A stretch of DNA of 64,000 bases from Erythrobacter aurantius (GCF_023823125.1 NZ_CP090949.1:3186001-3250000), one strand, 5' to 3'. Numbered from the stretch's first letter, positions 15,052-23,418 are shown. Numbers and translations are program-made. The notes: a model not told the origin generated them from the letters alone.

Positions 15052-16631
15052 GTGTCGAACCTTGCCCTGTTGATTTCGGTGTAGTTGCCCGACGGGCGCA
15101 CAGCGATGTGGCTGGGGCGGCGCAGGCGGTGGACCAGCTGCAGAGCCTCATAGACCGAGCGCGGTACAGGAATGCCCGGCGCCCGTTCACGCCACCATGC
15201 CTCGGCCTTGGTGCGGGGGTAGCCGGTGTGCTCGAGACAGATCCACTCGTGGTGCCAGCCAAGGCCGCACTGATAGGTGACCTTGAGCGAAGGGCGGCCA
15301 CCCGGCTTTTCATGACGCTGGTAGGAGATGTTGGAGACCTGCAGCCATTCCGGACGCTTGGGCATGCCTGACGACAGCACGGCAAGTGTCGATGCCGTTG
15401 GTGCCAGTTTCACCCTGCGGGCCGGGAAAACGTATCCGCAATCCGGACATTCCAAAGCTGCGGCAGCAACGATGCTCTCGCACTCGGGGCAGACCTTGAC
15501 CGGCGCATCACCATCGCCTGAACCCGGCCGCTTCGGCTTCACGAGATCGATCGGACCGTGACGTTTCACGTTTCCGGCGAAGTCTAGGACTAGGCAGTTG
15601 TCTTTGCCTTGCGCCAGCCGTGTGCCGCGCCCAGCCATCTGAACGTAAAGCCCGGCCGACTTGGTCGGGCGCAGCATGGCGATCAGGTCCACGGCCGGGG
15701 CGTTGAAGCCGGTGGTCAGCACCCCCATCGATGCCAACGCGCGGATCTTGCCGGCCTTGAACTCCGCAATGATGCGGTCGCGCTCGTCCTTGGGGGTATC
15801 GCCGAAGATCGTGGAGCAACTGATCCCGCGCCGGCGGAACTCCTCGGCAACGTGGGAGGCGTGGCTGACACCGGAGCAGAAGGCCAGCCACGACTTCCGG
15901 TCCTTACCGTGGGCGATGATCTCTCCCACTGCGGCCTTGGTGATTGCGTCCTGGTCGACCGCCTTCTCGAGATCACGGGCGATGAACTCGCCCCCGCGCG
16001 TACCGACGCCAGTCACATCCAGCTTGGTCTGCGGTTGCTTGGACATCAGCGGACTGAGGTAGCCAGCAATGATCAGGTCGCGGACCGACACCTCGTAAGC
16101 GATGTCGGTGAACAGTGCATTTTCGCCTTCGTGGAGCATACCGGAGTCCAGGCGATATGGCGTAGCCGTCAGCCCGATCACCTTCAGCTTCGGGTTGATG
16201 CGCTTCATCGCATCAAGGAACTTGCGGTACATCGTGCTGGCTTTGCCCGGGATGAGATGGGCTTCGTCGATCAGGATGAGATCGCAGTGGCCGATTTCCG
16301 CAGGGCGGCGGTGGATCGACTGGATGCCTGCAAACAGGATGCGCGCTTCGGCATCACGGCGCCCAAGGCCGGCCGAGTAGATACCGGCAGGGGCTTGCGG
16401 CCACAGGCCCAGCATCTCGGCATGGTTCTGGGCGATAAGCTCGCGGACATGGGTCACGACCAGAATACGCTGGTCGGGCCACGCCTTGAGCACCCCGTCG
16501 ATGAACGAGGCCATGACCAGACTTTTGCCGCCAGCGGTCGGGATGACCACCAAGGGGTTGCCGTTCTTGTCTTCGAAGTAGCTGTAGATCGCGGCGATCG
16601 CCGACTGCTGGTAGGGGCGGAGCTTAAGCAT
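14886..16631 (-). CDS. DEAD/DEAH-box superfamily 2 helicase
   Basis: 581 residues. N-terminal LRPYQQSAI (Q-like motif), Walker A VVIPTAGGKSLVMA, DEAH box LILIDEAHLIPGKAST, motif III GLTATPYR, and the C-terminal lobe with MGVLTTGFNAPAVD and VQMAGRGTR. A zinc ribbon CPECES...CPDCG follows near residues 375-400. It probably remodels phage replication forks. The last ~55 residues read through the DUF6511 gene in another frame and have a low-complexity Ser/Ala/Pro character. The ancestral stop may therefore have lain near 15050. Confidence 0.88.
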   Translation of the reverse strand: MLKLRPYQQSAIAAIYSYFEDKNGNPLVVIPTAGGKSLVMASFIDGVLKAWPDQRILVVTHVRELIAQNHAEMLGLWPQAPAGIYSAGLGRRDAEARILFAGIQSIHRRPAEIGHCDLILIDEAHLIPGKASTMYRKFLDAMKRINPKLKVIGLTATPYRLDSGMLHEGENALFTDIAYEVSVRDLIIAGYLSPLMSKQPQTKLDVTGVGTRGGEFIARDLEKAVDQDAITKAAVGEIIAHGKDRKSWLAFCSGVSHASHVAEEFRRRGISCSTIFGDTPKDERDRIIAEFKAGKIRALASMGVLTTGFNAPAVDLIAMLRPTKSAGLYVQMAGRGTRLAQGKDNCLVLDFAGNVKRHGPIDLVKPKRPGSGDGDAPVKVCPECESIVAAAALECPDCGYVFPARRVKLAPTASTLAVLSSGMPKRPEWLQVSNISYQRHEKPGGRPSLKVTYQCGLGWHHEWICLEHTGYPRTKAEAWWRERAPGIPVPRSVYEALQLVHRLRRPSHIAVRPSGNYTEINRARFDTCHTPTPGSARSAIANPAASAGSSRTTGSPIPAGTKAASIFAAAIARNSVTGGKA

Positions 16632-17568
16632 TTGCGGCCTCCTTCTGGCGCGCGTCGTTCAGCCAGTCGGAGCCGTCGGCCATGCGGTAGGCGACGAAAT
16701 CCTCGCCGGCGTCGGTGACGGTTCCGGGGACGAGATCAGGGATGAAGAGATGGCGGGCGCAGGCGCGGCGCTGGTCCTGGGCACCAAGCCTGCGGTCATG
16801 ACGGGCGCAGTGCCAACCGCCCTCGACGGGCGTGGAATGCAGACAGGTCCGGCAGTTCACCGCAGCCGCTTCGCCGGTGTGGCAGGCAGCATGGTGCGAA
16901 CACATGCGGCACTCGAACCAGGTCGGATCTTCGCTGATCCGAGCCGGCGGATGCTGGGCATCAATGGTGCGTTTGGCCTTGTCGAGCAGCCGGGCAGCAG
17001 CCTCAGGATCGGCTTCGATCCGCTCGATGTGCAAAGCGTCGGTGTCTTTGCAGACCGCGACGTACATGGCCCGGGTCAGCCCGGTGAGGTGCATGTAGAT
17101 CTGCATCTGGGCCGCGTGCTGGGGCTTCGATTTCACGACGCCCTTGGCAACGAGATCCGCGAAACTCTTGATCGAATGGGTCTTGAACTCGACGACGTGC
17201 CAGGTCTTCGGTGCCTCCAGCAGGCCAAGGGCGACGCCATCAAGCGAGCCGCCAAAATGACCGCCATGGGCTTCGACGCGGAACTGGCGGCCAGTCTCGG
17301 GATCGACCTCCAGTACGGTGGCGCCGGTCGAGCGCAGGTTGGCGACGATCCGGTCTTCCTCGCGCTGCCCGGTCTCGAACAGGCGAAGCATGCGGCCCGA
17401 AAAGCGCGAAGACGTGACCCAGCGGAAATCGAACCACAGCGCGCGGCCGCAGGGCTTGCCGATCAGAGATGCACCAAGGTGCTCGCGGAAGCCGTCACCC
17501 TGGCGTGCCTCGTAGGCGTTGTAGATCGCCGTAAGGGTCGGCGTCGGCGGGGCGGGAAGCTCAGCCAT
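16624..17568 (-). CDS. PD-(D/E)XK family nuclease (RecB/Cas4-like)
   Basis: 314 residues from ATG 17566-17568, which has GGAGG 8 bases upstream and overlaps the previous stop as TGATG. The nuclease core shows HFGGSLDGV (active-site Asp) and WHVVEFKTHS (E-x-K). A QMQIYMHLTGL helix like that of the Cas4/RecB exonuclease family follows. A C-terminal cysteine cluster (ECRMCSHHAACH, NCRTC, CARH) resembles the metal site of Cas4/AddB-type enzymes. It probably resects DNA ends for recombination together with the DUF669 and AAA_24 neighbours. It overlaps the helicase by 8 bases. Confidence 0.82.
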   Translation of the reverse strand: MAELPAPPTPTLTAIYNAYEARQGDGFREHLGASLIGKPCGRALWFDFRWVTSSRFSGRMLRLFETGQREEDRIVANLRSTGATVLEVDPETGRQFRVEAHGGHFGGSLDGVALGLLEAPKTWHVVEFKTHSIKSFADLVAKGVVKSKPQHAAQMQIYMHLTGLTRAMYVAVCKDTDALHIERIEADPEAAARLLDKAKRTIDAQHPPARISEDPTWFECRMCSHHAACHTGEAAAVNCRTCLHSTPVEGGWHCARHDRRLGAQDQRRACARHLFIPDLVPGTVTDAGEDFVAYRMADGSDWLNDARQKEAANA

Positions 17569-17936
17569 CACAGATCCTCCGCTTCGCTGCGGGCGCGTGC
17601 TTCGGCGAGAAGCTCGGTCCAGATTTCGGGATCGTGGCGGGCGCGCAGGATGTCGATCAGCGCGTCCTTGACCTTGTTGCGGCGGTGCCAGCCGCTGCCA
17701 TCGGCGAGCAGTTCGGCGCGTTCGCGGTAGAGGTGGCGCTGCGCGGTGCGGGCGCGATTGAACCAGACGGGGTCGATGGGTTTCCCCTGCGTCTGGCGGG
17801 TCAGATCGGCGGTCGCGATCTGGGTGCGGATCTTGGCGATGGCGTCGTCGAGTTCGATCAGGCGGCGCTGTTTTTCAGGCAAGCCGGGGGCGTTCGCGGC
17901 CACAGGGGCCGCGTTGAGCGGTTCAGTCATGGTCAT
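17568..17936 (-). CDS. Phage hypothetical protein, helical and basic
   Basis: 122 residues. A central helix-rich region (LPEKQRRLIELDDAIAKIRT, then NRARTAQRHLYRERAELLAD) suggests a coiled-coil accessory protein. No family recognised. It is placed in the recombination block between the nuclease and DUF669 genes, so a role supporting DNA processing is a guess from context. Start ATG 17934-17936; a second ATG two codons later is equally possible. Confidence 0.62.
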   Translation of the reverse strand: MTMTEPLNAAPVAANAPGLPEKQRRLIELDDAIAKIRTQIATADLTRQTQGKPIDPVWFNRARTAQRHLYRERAELLADGSGWHRRNKVKDALIDILRARHDPEIWTELLAEARARSEAEDL

Positions 17937-17987
17937 TCTCTTTGTCTGGCTGAGGCCGCCGCGATTTCCCGCAGCGGCCTGCAGAGG

Positions 17988-18479
17988 TCAGCCGTTACGG
18001 TTCCAGGGAGCAGCAGCCGGAGCGGCCGAAGTCTGCGAGGCCGTGGGCGCGGCCTGATAGGCAGGCGCCACGGGCGTGGTCTTTTCCGGGACGAGGTAGC
18101 GGATCGTATTCTTCTCCGAGTAGCCGTCCTTGGGCGGCTTCACGCCAACCTGGATCGTCATCGGCACCAGGTGCAGATCGACGCTGTCGTTGACCTGGAG
18201 CTTGCCGGTGGCGTGGCAGATGGCCGACAGCGTGCGCTGTGCAATCTCGACCGTCTGGGGGTTCGAGTTCACAAGGTTGAGCTGGTCGAACAACTTGCGG
18301 CCCTGGTACTGGCCCTCGATGATGTCGAGCATCAGCCAGAGGAACTGGCCCATGCCGTTGCGGGTGACGCGCATCTCGCTCTCGACGATCTGGGCGCGGT
18401 ACTTGCCGGCGGGAAGAACATCGTAGCCGGTGGTGGGTTCGATGCCGGTTGCATCGAAGGCGGTGTCAAAACGTGCCAT
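17988..18479 (-). CDS. DUF669 family protein, putative single-strand DNA-binding partner
   Basis: 163 residues from ATG 18477-18479. Elements typical of DUF669 are VLPAGKYRAQIVESEMR, GQFLWLMLDIIEGQYQGRKL and LNLVNSNPQTVEIAQRTLSA. The C-terminal tail is alanine and proline rich and ends in WNRNG, a disordered tail like that of SSB-type proteins. DUF669 genes are commonly next to AAA_24 ATPase genes, as here. A single-strand DNA-binding role is known for related phage proteins but is inferred for this one. Confidence 0.8.
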   Translation of the reverse strand: MARFDTAFDATGIEPTTGYDVLPAGKYRAQIVESEMRVTRNGMGQFLWLMLDIIEGQYQGRKLFDQLNLVNSNPQTVEIAQRTLSAICHATGKLQVNDSVDLHLVPMTIQVGVKPPKDGYSEKNTIRYLVPEKTTPVAPAYQAAPTASQTSAAPAAAPWNRNG

Positions 18480-18498
18480 GGTGGAAATCTCCGTCGGA

Positions 18499-19251
18499 TC
18501 AGGACTGTTCGGGCTGAGGCATGGCCGCGACGAAGGCTTTCCAATCGAGCGGAAGCGTGTCGGGCAGGCCGTAGCGGTTCTTCGCGAGGAAGGCCGGGCG
18601 CTCGGCGGTGTGCAGGACGCGTTCACCGGAGCCGAGCGCACGGGCTACCTTCTTGTTAAAGCCAACGTCCGCCTTCGTGATGGACATGCGGTAGTTGGCA
18701 AAAAGCACGACGTCGCAGTGCTCCTGCAGCAGGGCTGCTGCCCGTGCCTGAAGCTTGATGACGTAACGGTCGTAGGGCTCGTGCTCAGGGCTATCGAAAC
18801 GTTTGATGTCGGTGTGGGCGATCTGGACAACGGCCATGCCGCGGCGGTCACGCAGGGCATTCAGGCGGTCGAGATATTCGCGCCATACCGTCAGCGCCTC
18901 GGCATAGCCCTTGCCAAAACCGGGCGCCTCGATTGAAGCCCAGCCGTTGCGGCGGCAGGTCTCGGCCCAGACCAGGGGTTCGAGCCAGTCGACGCTGTCG
19001 ATGACCACCGTGTGATAGGGGTGATCTTCGCTCAGCAGGGCGTCGAGCGCCTCGATGACATCCGCATAGCTCGTCGCCAGCGGAAAGTGCGGCACCTTGA
19101 GCATGCCAAGGCCGTCTTCCGTCATGATGACCACCGGGGCATCAGCACCCGCCGCGAAGGTGGTCTTCCCGACGCCGTGCACGCCGTGCATGAGGATACG
19201 GGGCGGGCGCAGCGTGCTCGACGTCTGCAGGGAGGCAAGCGAGATAGCCAT
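18499..19251 (-). CDS. AAA_24 family ATPase, Sak4-like recombinase candidate
   Basis: 250 residues. Walker A ILMHGVHGVGKTTFA lies near the N-terminus and a Walker B-like YHTVVIDSVDWLEPLVW near residue 85. The MAVVQIAHTDIKRFDSPEH region follows. This is the phage nucleotide-binding (AAA_24) family, which includes Sak4. Sak4 is a RecA-related single-strand annealing protein that works with its own SSB. The DUF669 gene immediately downstream fits that pairing. The start overlaps the upstream stop as TGATG. Recombinase activity is inference from family and context. Confidence 0.85.
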   Translation of the reverse strand: MAISLASLQTSSTLRPPRILMHGVHGVGKTTFAAGADAPVVIMTEDGLGMLKVPHFPLATSYADVIEALDALLSEDHPYHTVVIDSVDWLEPLVWAETCRRNGWASIEAPGFGKGYAEALTVWREYLDRLNALRDRRGMAVVQIAHTDIKRFDSPEHEPYDRYVIKLQARAAALLQEHCDVVLFANYRMSITKADVGFNKKVARALGSGERVLHTAERPAFLAKNRYGLPDTLPLDWKAFVAAMPQPEQS

Positions 19252-19559
19252 CAGCTCGCACTCCCCTTGAGGGCCGACTTCACGGCAGGGTCGATACCGA
19301 TGGCGCCGGCTTCGCGGGCCATCTTGTAAAGGCGCTTCAGGGCCGAGGCGCGGTTGGAAGCAGCGATGCTTTCCTGGTCGGCAGCGACGATGGCGAAGGC
19401 GATATCATCGACGGTCGTATCTTCGAGCGGGAGCGGGTCATCGCTCTCGCGGGCCGGGTGCTTCGGGAAGGTGACTGCGTCAGGCAGGTCTTCAAGGGCA
19501 TAATGGGCTTTGCGCAGACGCGCGATCGGGTTGGGGAACAACATGGCGAAACCTTTCAT
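19251..19559 (-). CDS. Phage hypothetical protein
   Basis: 102 residues from the ATG that overlaps the upstream stop (ATGA). A second ATG at 19542-19544 has a better-placed AAAGG and would give MLFPNPIARLRKAHYALED. An acidic, helical protein (LPLEDTTVDDIAFAIVAADQ, then SALKRLYKMAREAGAIG) with no recognised domain. It is the gene immediately before the AAA_24 ATPase and is probably co-translated with it. Confidence 0.6.
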   Translation of the reverse strand: MKGFAMLFPNPIARLRKAHYALEDLPDAVTFPKHPARESDDPLPLEDTTVDDIAFAIVAADQESIAASNRASALKRLYKMAREAGAIGIDPAVKSALKGSAS

Positions 19560-19759
19560 TCGGGGAGATCGCTAACCTGGGGCTGGACCTCAGGTCCGCT
19601 CGAGTAGACGGCCAACAGCGGGGTGCCGTCGGCGTGGGTGCCGGCCTCTTCGATGTGGTACCGACACTGAACCTTGAAGATTTCCGGCAACTCCCAACGA
19701 CGGAAGAGGCCGGGGATCCGCTTCAGAGGCTCAGTAGGGATGGCAGTCGTATTGCTCAT
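19556..19759 (-). CDS. Small phage protein, unknown
   Basis: 67 residues from ATG 19757-19759, preceded by AGGAAG. A longer in-frame start at 19840 is not supported by a Shine-Dalgarno. The short sequence (LKRIPGLFRRWELPEIFKVQ) has no recognised domain. Coupled to the next gene by a 4-base overlap. Nothing more can be said about function. Confidence 0.55.
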   Translation of the reverse strand: MSNTTAIPTEPLKRIPGLFRRWELPEIFKVQCRYHIEEAGTHADGTPLLAVYSSGPEVQPQVSDLPE

Positions 19760-19845
19760 CAACTGGGACTTCCTGTGTTTTGGCTGGACGCTCGGTGCGT
19801 CCGAATTTGAAAAGCCAACGTCACGCACCGGGCGGGACAACGGAG

Positions 19846-20532
19846 TCAGGATTTCTGTTCGGTTTGGTCACGAAGCCGCTTCAGCGCGCGCTGAAACCGC
19901 TTGCGCGCGGCCGGTTCTGTCAGGCCCAGTTGCTGGCCAGCCTCCGCCTGCGTGTAGCCGTCAATGACCACACGAAGGACGAGATCTGCGTCCACGCCGA
20001 TCAGACGGGTCAGTTCGGCAAGCAGTTTCCCGGGCTCCAGTTCCGGGTCAGCGATCTCGAAAACGCCGCCGTGCAGATCGACGTCGAACTTGTCCTGCAC
20101 AGCTTGGCGGCTGGCTTCCCGATTGTGCGCACGCAGCACATCGCGTTCGACATTCTTGACGATGGTGGCGGCGACCCAGCTGACCTTGGTCAGATCAAGA
20201 CCCCTGATCGCTGCGGTGGCGCGGGCGAGAATTTCGGAGGCGAGTTCGTCGACCTGGCCGAGGTGTCGGGCGCGGGAACGCCGGAAGACGCCATCCAGCC
20301 CAGGCCACAGCGCCAGCAGCATCAGAGTGAGAGCACAGTCCCCGGCGCGATCGTCTGATTTGGCGCTCTCGATCAACTGCGTAAGGATGGTGTTCTTCTT
20401 GTCCGAGGACGCATCGCCGCGGTGCAGGTGGTCCAACAATGCCGCCGGATCCGCAAAACGGGTCAATACGTGGTGGCGGTTGCGCACCATGGCGAAGCCG
20501 CGCTGGAAGTTGAGGGTGGAGGAAGAATGCAT
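19846..20532 (-). CDS. Sigma-factor-like regulator with C-terminal HTH
   Basis: 228 residues from ATG 20530-20532 (a start at 20568 is also open). The middle resembles sigma region 2-like helices (ASEILARATAAIRGLDLTKV, SWVAATIVKNVERDVLRAHN). The C-terminus is a sigma-70 region 4-type HTH (VVIDGYTQAEAGQQLGLTE, AARKRFQRALKRLRD). It probably drives transcription of phage genes, acting near the head of the leftward operon. Whether it replaces or recruits a host sigma factor is unknown. Confidence 0.72.
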   Translation of the reverse strand: MHSSSTLNFQRGFAMVRNRHHVLTRFADPAALLDHLHRGDASSDKKNTILTQLIESAKSDDRAGDCALTLMLLALWPGLDGVFRRSRARHLGQVDELASEILARATAAIRGLDLTKVSWVAATIVKNVERDVLRAHNREASRQAVQDKFDVDLHGGVFEIADPELEPGKLLAELTRLIGVDADLVLRVVIDGYTQAEAGQQLGLTEPAARKRFQRALKRLRDQTEQKS

Positions 20533-20668
20533 GAGATTCCCGTGGAAATCGTGCCACGTGAAGGACATTGGACGCCTGCCTTGCGGCCGGGCGTCCAGCG
20601 CCTCCTTCCGGCCAGGTCAGGGCGTCGCGCGCCTCTGCGTTTTTGGGATTTTGGAGAGTGTTCGCGCC

Positions 20669-20911
20669 TCAGCGCAGCGCGGGACCGGTCACCGTGTTCA
20701 GCGCCCCGCAACCGCGGCAGGTGGCCACAACGGGGAAGCCCACGAGATATTCGTGCCCCCGCGCAAAGCGCAGGTGCATCTGGCCGTCACGGCAGACGCC
20801 GAGCAGCTTGGCGCAGCAGTTGCAGCGCCATTCGCGTTCAGTGGTGGTCGTGGGAGTGCCAGCAATGTGGCTCTGATTGGCCACGCGGCGGGAGTGGTAG
20901 GGAGTCGTCAT
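20669..20911 (-). CDS. Com-like zinc-finger regulatory protein
   Basis: 80 residues from ATG 20909-20911, with GAGGAG at good spacing. The C-terminal half carries WRCNCCAKLLGV and TCRGCGALNTVTG, two CxxC knuckles like those of the Com family. Mu Com activates translation of the mom DNA-modification gene. No Mom homologue was seen; the only modification gene is the ParB-methyltransferase 11 kb downstream. Function here is inferred from the zinc-finger pattern only. It is the first gene of the canonical leftward phage operon. Confidence 0.7.
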   Translation of the reverse strand: MTTPYHSRRVANQSHIAGTPTTTTEREWRCNCCAKLLGVCRDGQMHLRFARGHEYLVGFPVVATCRGCGALNTVTGPALR

Positions 20912-20979
20912 CGGGGTGCTCCTCGTTTCAGGGAGCACACCGAATAATCACCACTTTGTTTGACCGTCCCGCATCGTAT

Positions 20980-20994
20980 GTTCGACGCTTGTTA
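20980..20994. promoter_or_regulatory. Near-consensus LexA (SOS) box
   Basis: GTTC at 20980-20983, seven bases, then GTTA at 20991-20994: one mismatch from the alphaproteobacterial LexA site GTTC-N7-GTTC. It lies about 70 bases upstream of the Com-like gene, in the 90-base gap after the 736-residue gene. If real, it would tie leftward phage transcription to the SOS response. A one-mismatch hit in 64 kb is not significant alone; its location is what makes it notable. Confidence 0.4.
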
Positions 20995-21001
20995 GACGGC
21001 C

Positions 21002-23212
21002 CTATGCGGCCTGAGTGGTCTCGACCGCCAACCGCCAATATCCTCGTTTACCGCCCTTGATGATGTAAATGTCGTCGATGCTTTTCCAGGCTTCGCTTCG
21101 GAATGCATTTTGCGGACTGCGCGAACCTAAACCATCCATCAACACCTTCACCTGCACCTCAGGGCTACCGGCTTTATGAGCTGATACCAATCGTTCGAAG
21201 ATCTTAATCTGGTCAGCCCCGGTAAGGGTGAGCGGGTCCTTGCCCGGAATATGCAGCGAAGCTGACTGCGTCCCAGACCGCAGAACTTGTGGTATCGCAC
21301 CCCCGCGGGCGAGCGTCAGGTTACTTCGGTAGGCAAGCTCAAGGCCATCACGTGCAATTACGAGATCTTCGCCCACTGGCGACAGGTTGGAGAGTATCGG
21401 CACCACGACGTTGGGACCAAGGTATGCCGGCATTTCAGGACTCGCGCAGAGAACGATGCCCACGCCCGCGCTGTTCCGCGCACGGAGAGAGACATCCAGC
21501 CGGCTAATGGTTTTCAGATCATCGAGACGCCGCGCGAAATACAACGGCACTTCAGCAGCATCGACCTGCATGGAGCCGAGCAAGGTCAGGTCATCGTCAA
21601 GGAGTTCCGACGCACGCTTGTTCAGTAGTGGCTTCAACAAACGCAGAATCGTCTCATGCAACCAATCCTTATTGACCACATACATCTGAAGATCTTGGGT
21701 AGGAATGACGCCTCCCGATTGGCCGAAGGGACCGACAGTCTGGAGCATCGAAAGCGTCGAGGAAGGCCCGACACGGAATTCGCCCTCGATACCGTTATCC
21801 TCATCCAGAATGATTTCCTGCCGACTACGACGCTCCAGCAAGCCGCCCTCGATCAGACGGCCTGGATCCAGCCCCATTTCCTGAAGGCGCGAACCGCTTA
21901 CCTGCTCATCCACGCGATCGTACAATTTCACCAGCTGCGAGAATATCGACCGCAAGTCACCATTTTCAATCTGTCTGAAGGTGGTCATGATCCCCCAGGA
22001 GTCCAGCAGGGCATATCCGAAGCTACGTTCTTCGGGGTCCTTGTTGCTTTGAAGGTTGCAACTCTTGCTGCCGGCAATCGTAATGTTCAGCGTGCGTGCA
22101 CGCGCATCACCTTCCTTGCTGTATGCAACGGCAATCCCGATTTTGCTGAAACCTTCGGCTCGGCTGAAGACATTGTTCGGCCTGAGATAACGGTTAGCAA
22201 CTTCCTCTATGTCGTCTTCAATCGCAACCTTGAGCGACAGTTTGCGGCTCCATGATCCGAGCCGGACCTCCGCTTCGAGCACACGGGCAAGGCGAATATC
22301 GTAGCCGGGAATAGAAGGAATCGGCAGGCTGAAACCTGTCCGAAACCGAGAGAGATTGTAGTGCTTCCATGAGAGCGGCTTGCGCGAAACATCGTGTCCA
22401 AGCGCAACCTCCGCGAACGCGCTGCTGATTTGTTGTCGGACGTTGGCGCTGTCGGCGCACACTTCGATCTGTCGGCTCGATGGCGTATAAATCAAGGTCG
22501 CTTCGTTCGGCGGGCGGAAATAGATCGTACCTCTGCGTCCATCGGCTTTATGGTCGTAGACGCTCGACAATGGCCCGCCGTGCCGCACAATCAGCATAAT
22601 TGATGCCAGATGCGTGGTTGTCGCGGGGAGATCCAGAGCTTTGACTGTGCAGGCAGTCTTGAGATCAAGAACCTTTGTGATTTGCTTCGCCAGCGCCGCT
22701 TCGTCGATTGAGGAAGCATCGATGGCCACCGCCTTCTCGAGCTCGACCTCGAAGGCGTCGTACATCTTTCCGTAGTCCCGGAACTGACGGGCGTAATAAA
22801 AGCTCTCGGCATCTTCGAAAGCCCGTCGCTGATTAATGAACGTCCATATGCTGCGGCAAAGCGGATCGGGCTGGTTCTTGAACTCCTGCAGCACGGCGTC
22901 TTCGAGCTGCTTTTCTGCAATCGTGTCGAGTGATGAAATGCCCTTGCCGTCGGCAAGGGCTTTGACCCTTCGGCAACGCTGCTCAATGGGACGCAAATCG
23001 TCACTGTCGAAGAGTGACAGCGCATCGATCAACTTCTTCCTGAAATCGGTGGCTGCATCGAAATTTCCGGGGGCTGGGATTTCATCAGGCAAACCAAAGT
23101 TCGGCTCTGTGTCGTTCTCACGAAGTACGAGAAGATCAGAGAGGAGGTCGATCTTGGCATCTTCGATGATGCCGAGGGCGAACGGTCCAATAGAACTTGC
23201 TTTTCGTGCCAT
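21002..23212 (-). CDS. 736-residue protein of unknown function, probable cargo gene
   Basis: ATG 23210-23212 with GGGGGA just upstream; in-frame starts further up were rejected. The protein is soluble, mixed alpha/beta, with no signal peptide, membrane segment or recognised catalytic motif. Residues ~190-330 are strand rich (RRGTIYFRPPNEATLIYTPS, YDIRLARVLEAEVRLGSW). The last ~80 residues (DQIKIFERLVSAHKAGSPE, IYIIKGGKRGYWRLAVE) look like a winged-helix domain. By eye the GC content is clearly lower than in neighbouring phage genes, suggesting separate acquisition. It lies where temperate elements often keep defence or lysogenic cargo genes, but no function can be named. Confidence 0.8.
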   Translation of the reverse strand: MARKASSIGPFALGIIEDAKIDLLSDLLVLRENDTEPNFGLPDEIPAPGNFDAATDFRKKLIDALSLFDSDDLRPIEQRCRRVKALADGKGISSLDTIAEKQLEDAVLQEFKNQPDPLCRSIWTFINQRRAFEDAESFYYARQFRDYGKMYDAFEVELEKAVAIDASSIDEAALAKQITKVLDLKTACTVKALDLPATTTHLASIMLIVRHGGPLSSVYDHKADGRRGTIYFRPPNEATLIYTPSSRQIEVCADSANVRQQISSAFAEVALGHDVSRKPLSWKHYNLSRFRTGFSLPIPSIPGYDIRLARVLEAEVRLGSWSRKLSLKVAIEDDIEEVANRYLRPNNVFSRAEGFSKIGIAVAYSKEGDARARTLNITIAGSKSCNLQSNKDPEERSFGYALLDSWGIMTTFRQIENGDLRSIFSQLVKLYDRVDEQVSGSRLQEMGLDPGRLIEGGLLERRSRQEIILDEDNGIEGEFRVGPSSTLSMLQTVGPFGQSGGVIPTQDLQMYVVNKDWLHETILRLLKPLLNKRASELLDDDLTLLGSMQVDAAEVPLYFARRLDDLKTISRLDVSLRARNSAGVGIVLCASPEMPAYLGPNVVVPILSNLSPVGEDLVIARDGLELAYRSNLTLARGGAIPQVLRSGTQSASLHIPGKDPLTLTGADQIKIFERLVSAHKAGSPEVQVKVLMDGLGSRSPQNAFRSEAWKSIDDIYIIKGGKRGYWRLAVETTQAA

Positions 23213-23293
23213 GTGTCCCCCGGAATTTAGCGATGCGGATACTATGATTCGCGGGATATGATCGCTGTCACAGGTTTGGTGCGCAAGGGGGAT

Positions 23294-23308
23294 GTTCCAC
23301 ACTTGTTC
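23294..23308. promoter_or_regulatory. LexA (SOS) box in divergent control region
   Basis: GTTC at 23294-23297, seven bases, GTTC at 23305-23308: an exact match to the alphaproteobacterial LexA consensus. It sits 82 bases upstream of the 736-residue gene (leftward) and 110 bases upstream of the serine recombinase cassette (rightward), inside a 206-base divergent intergenic region. A site here could repress either or both transcripts until DNA damage occurs. Confidence 0.65.
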
Positions 23309-23418
23309 ACACCCTGTGAGCAGTTTTGCCGCCCAGTGTCCCATTGAGTTCAGGCAGCTGGCTTTTCCGTCTCAGCACCATCGTTCGGCACAGCCGGACG
23401 AGAGACGGAGACCCACAA

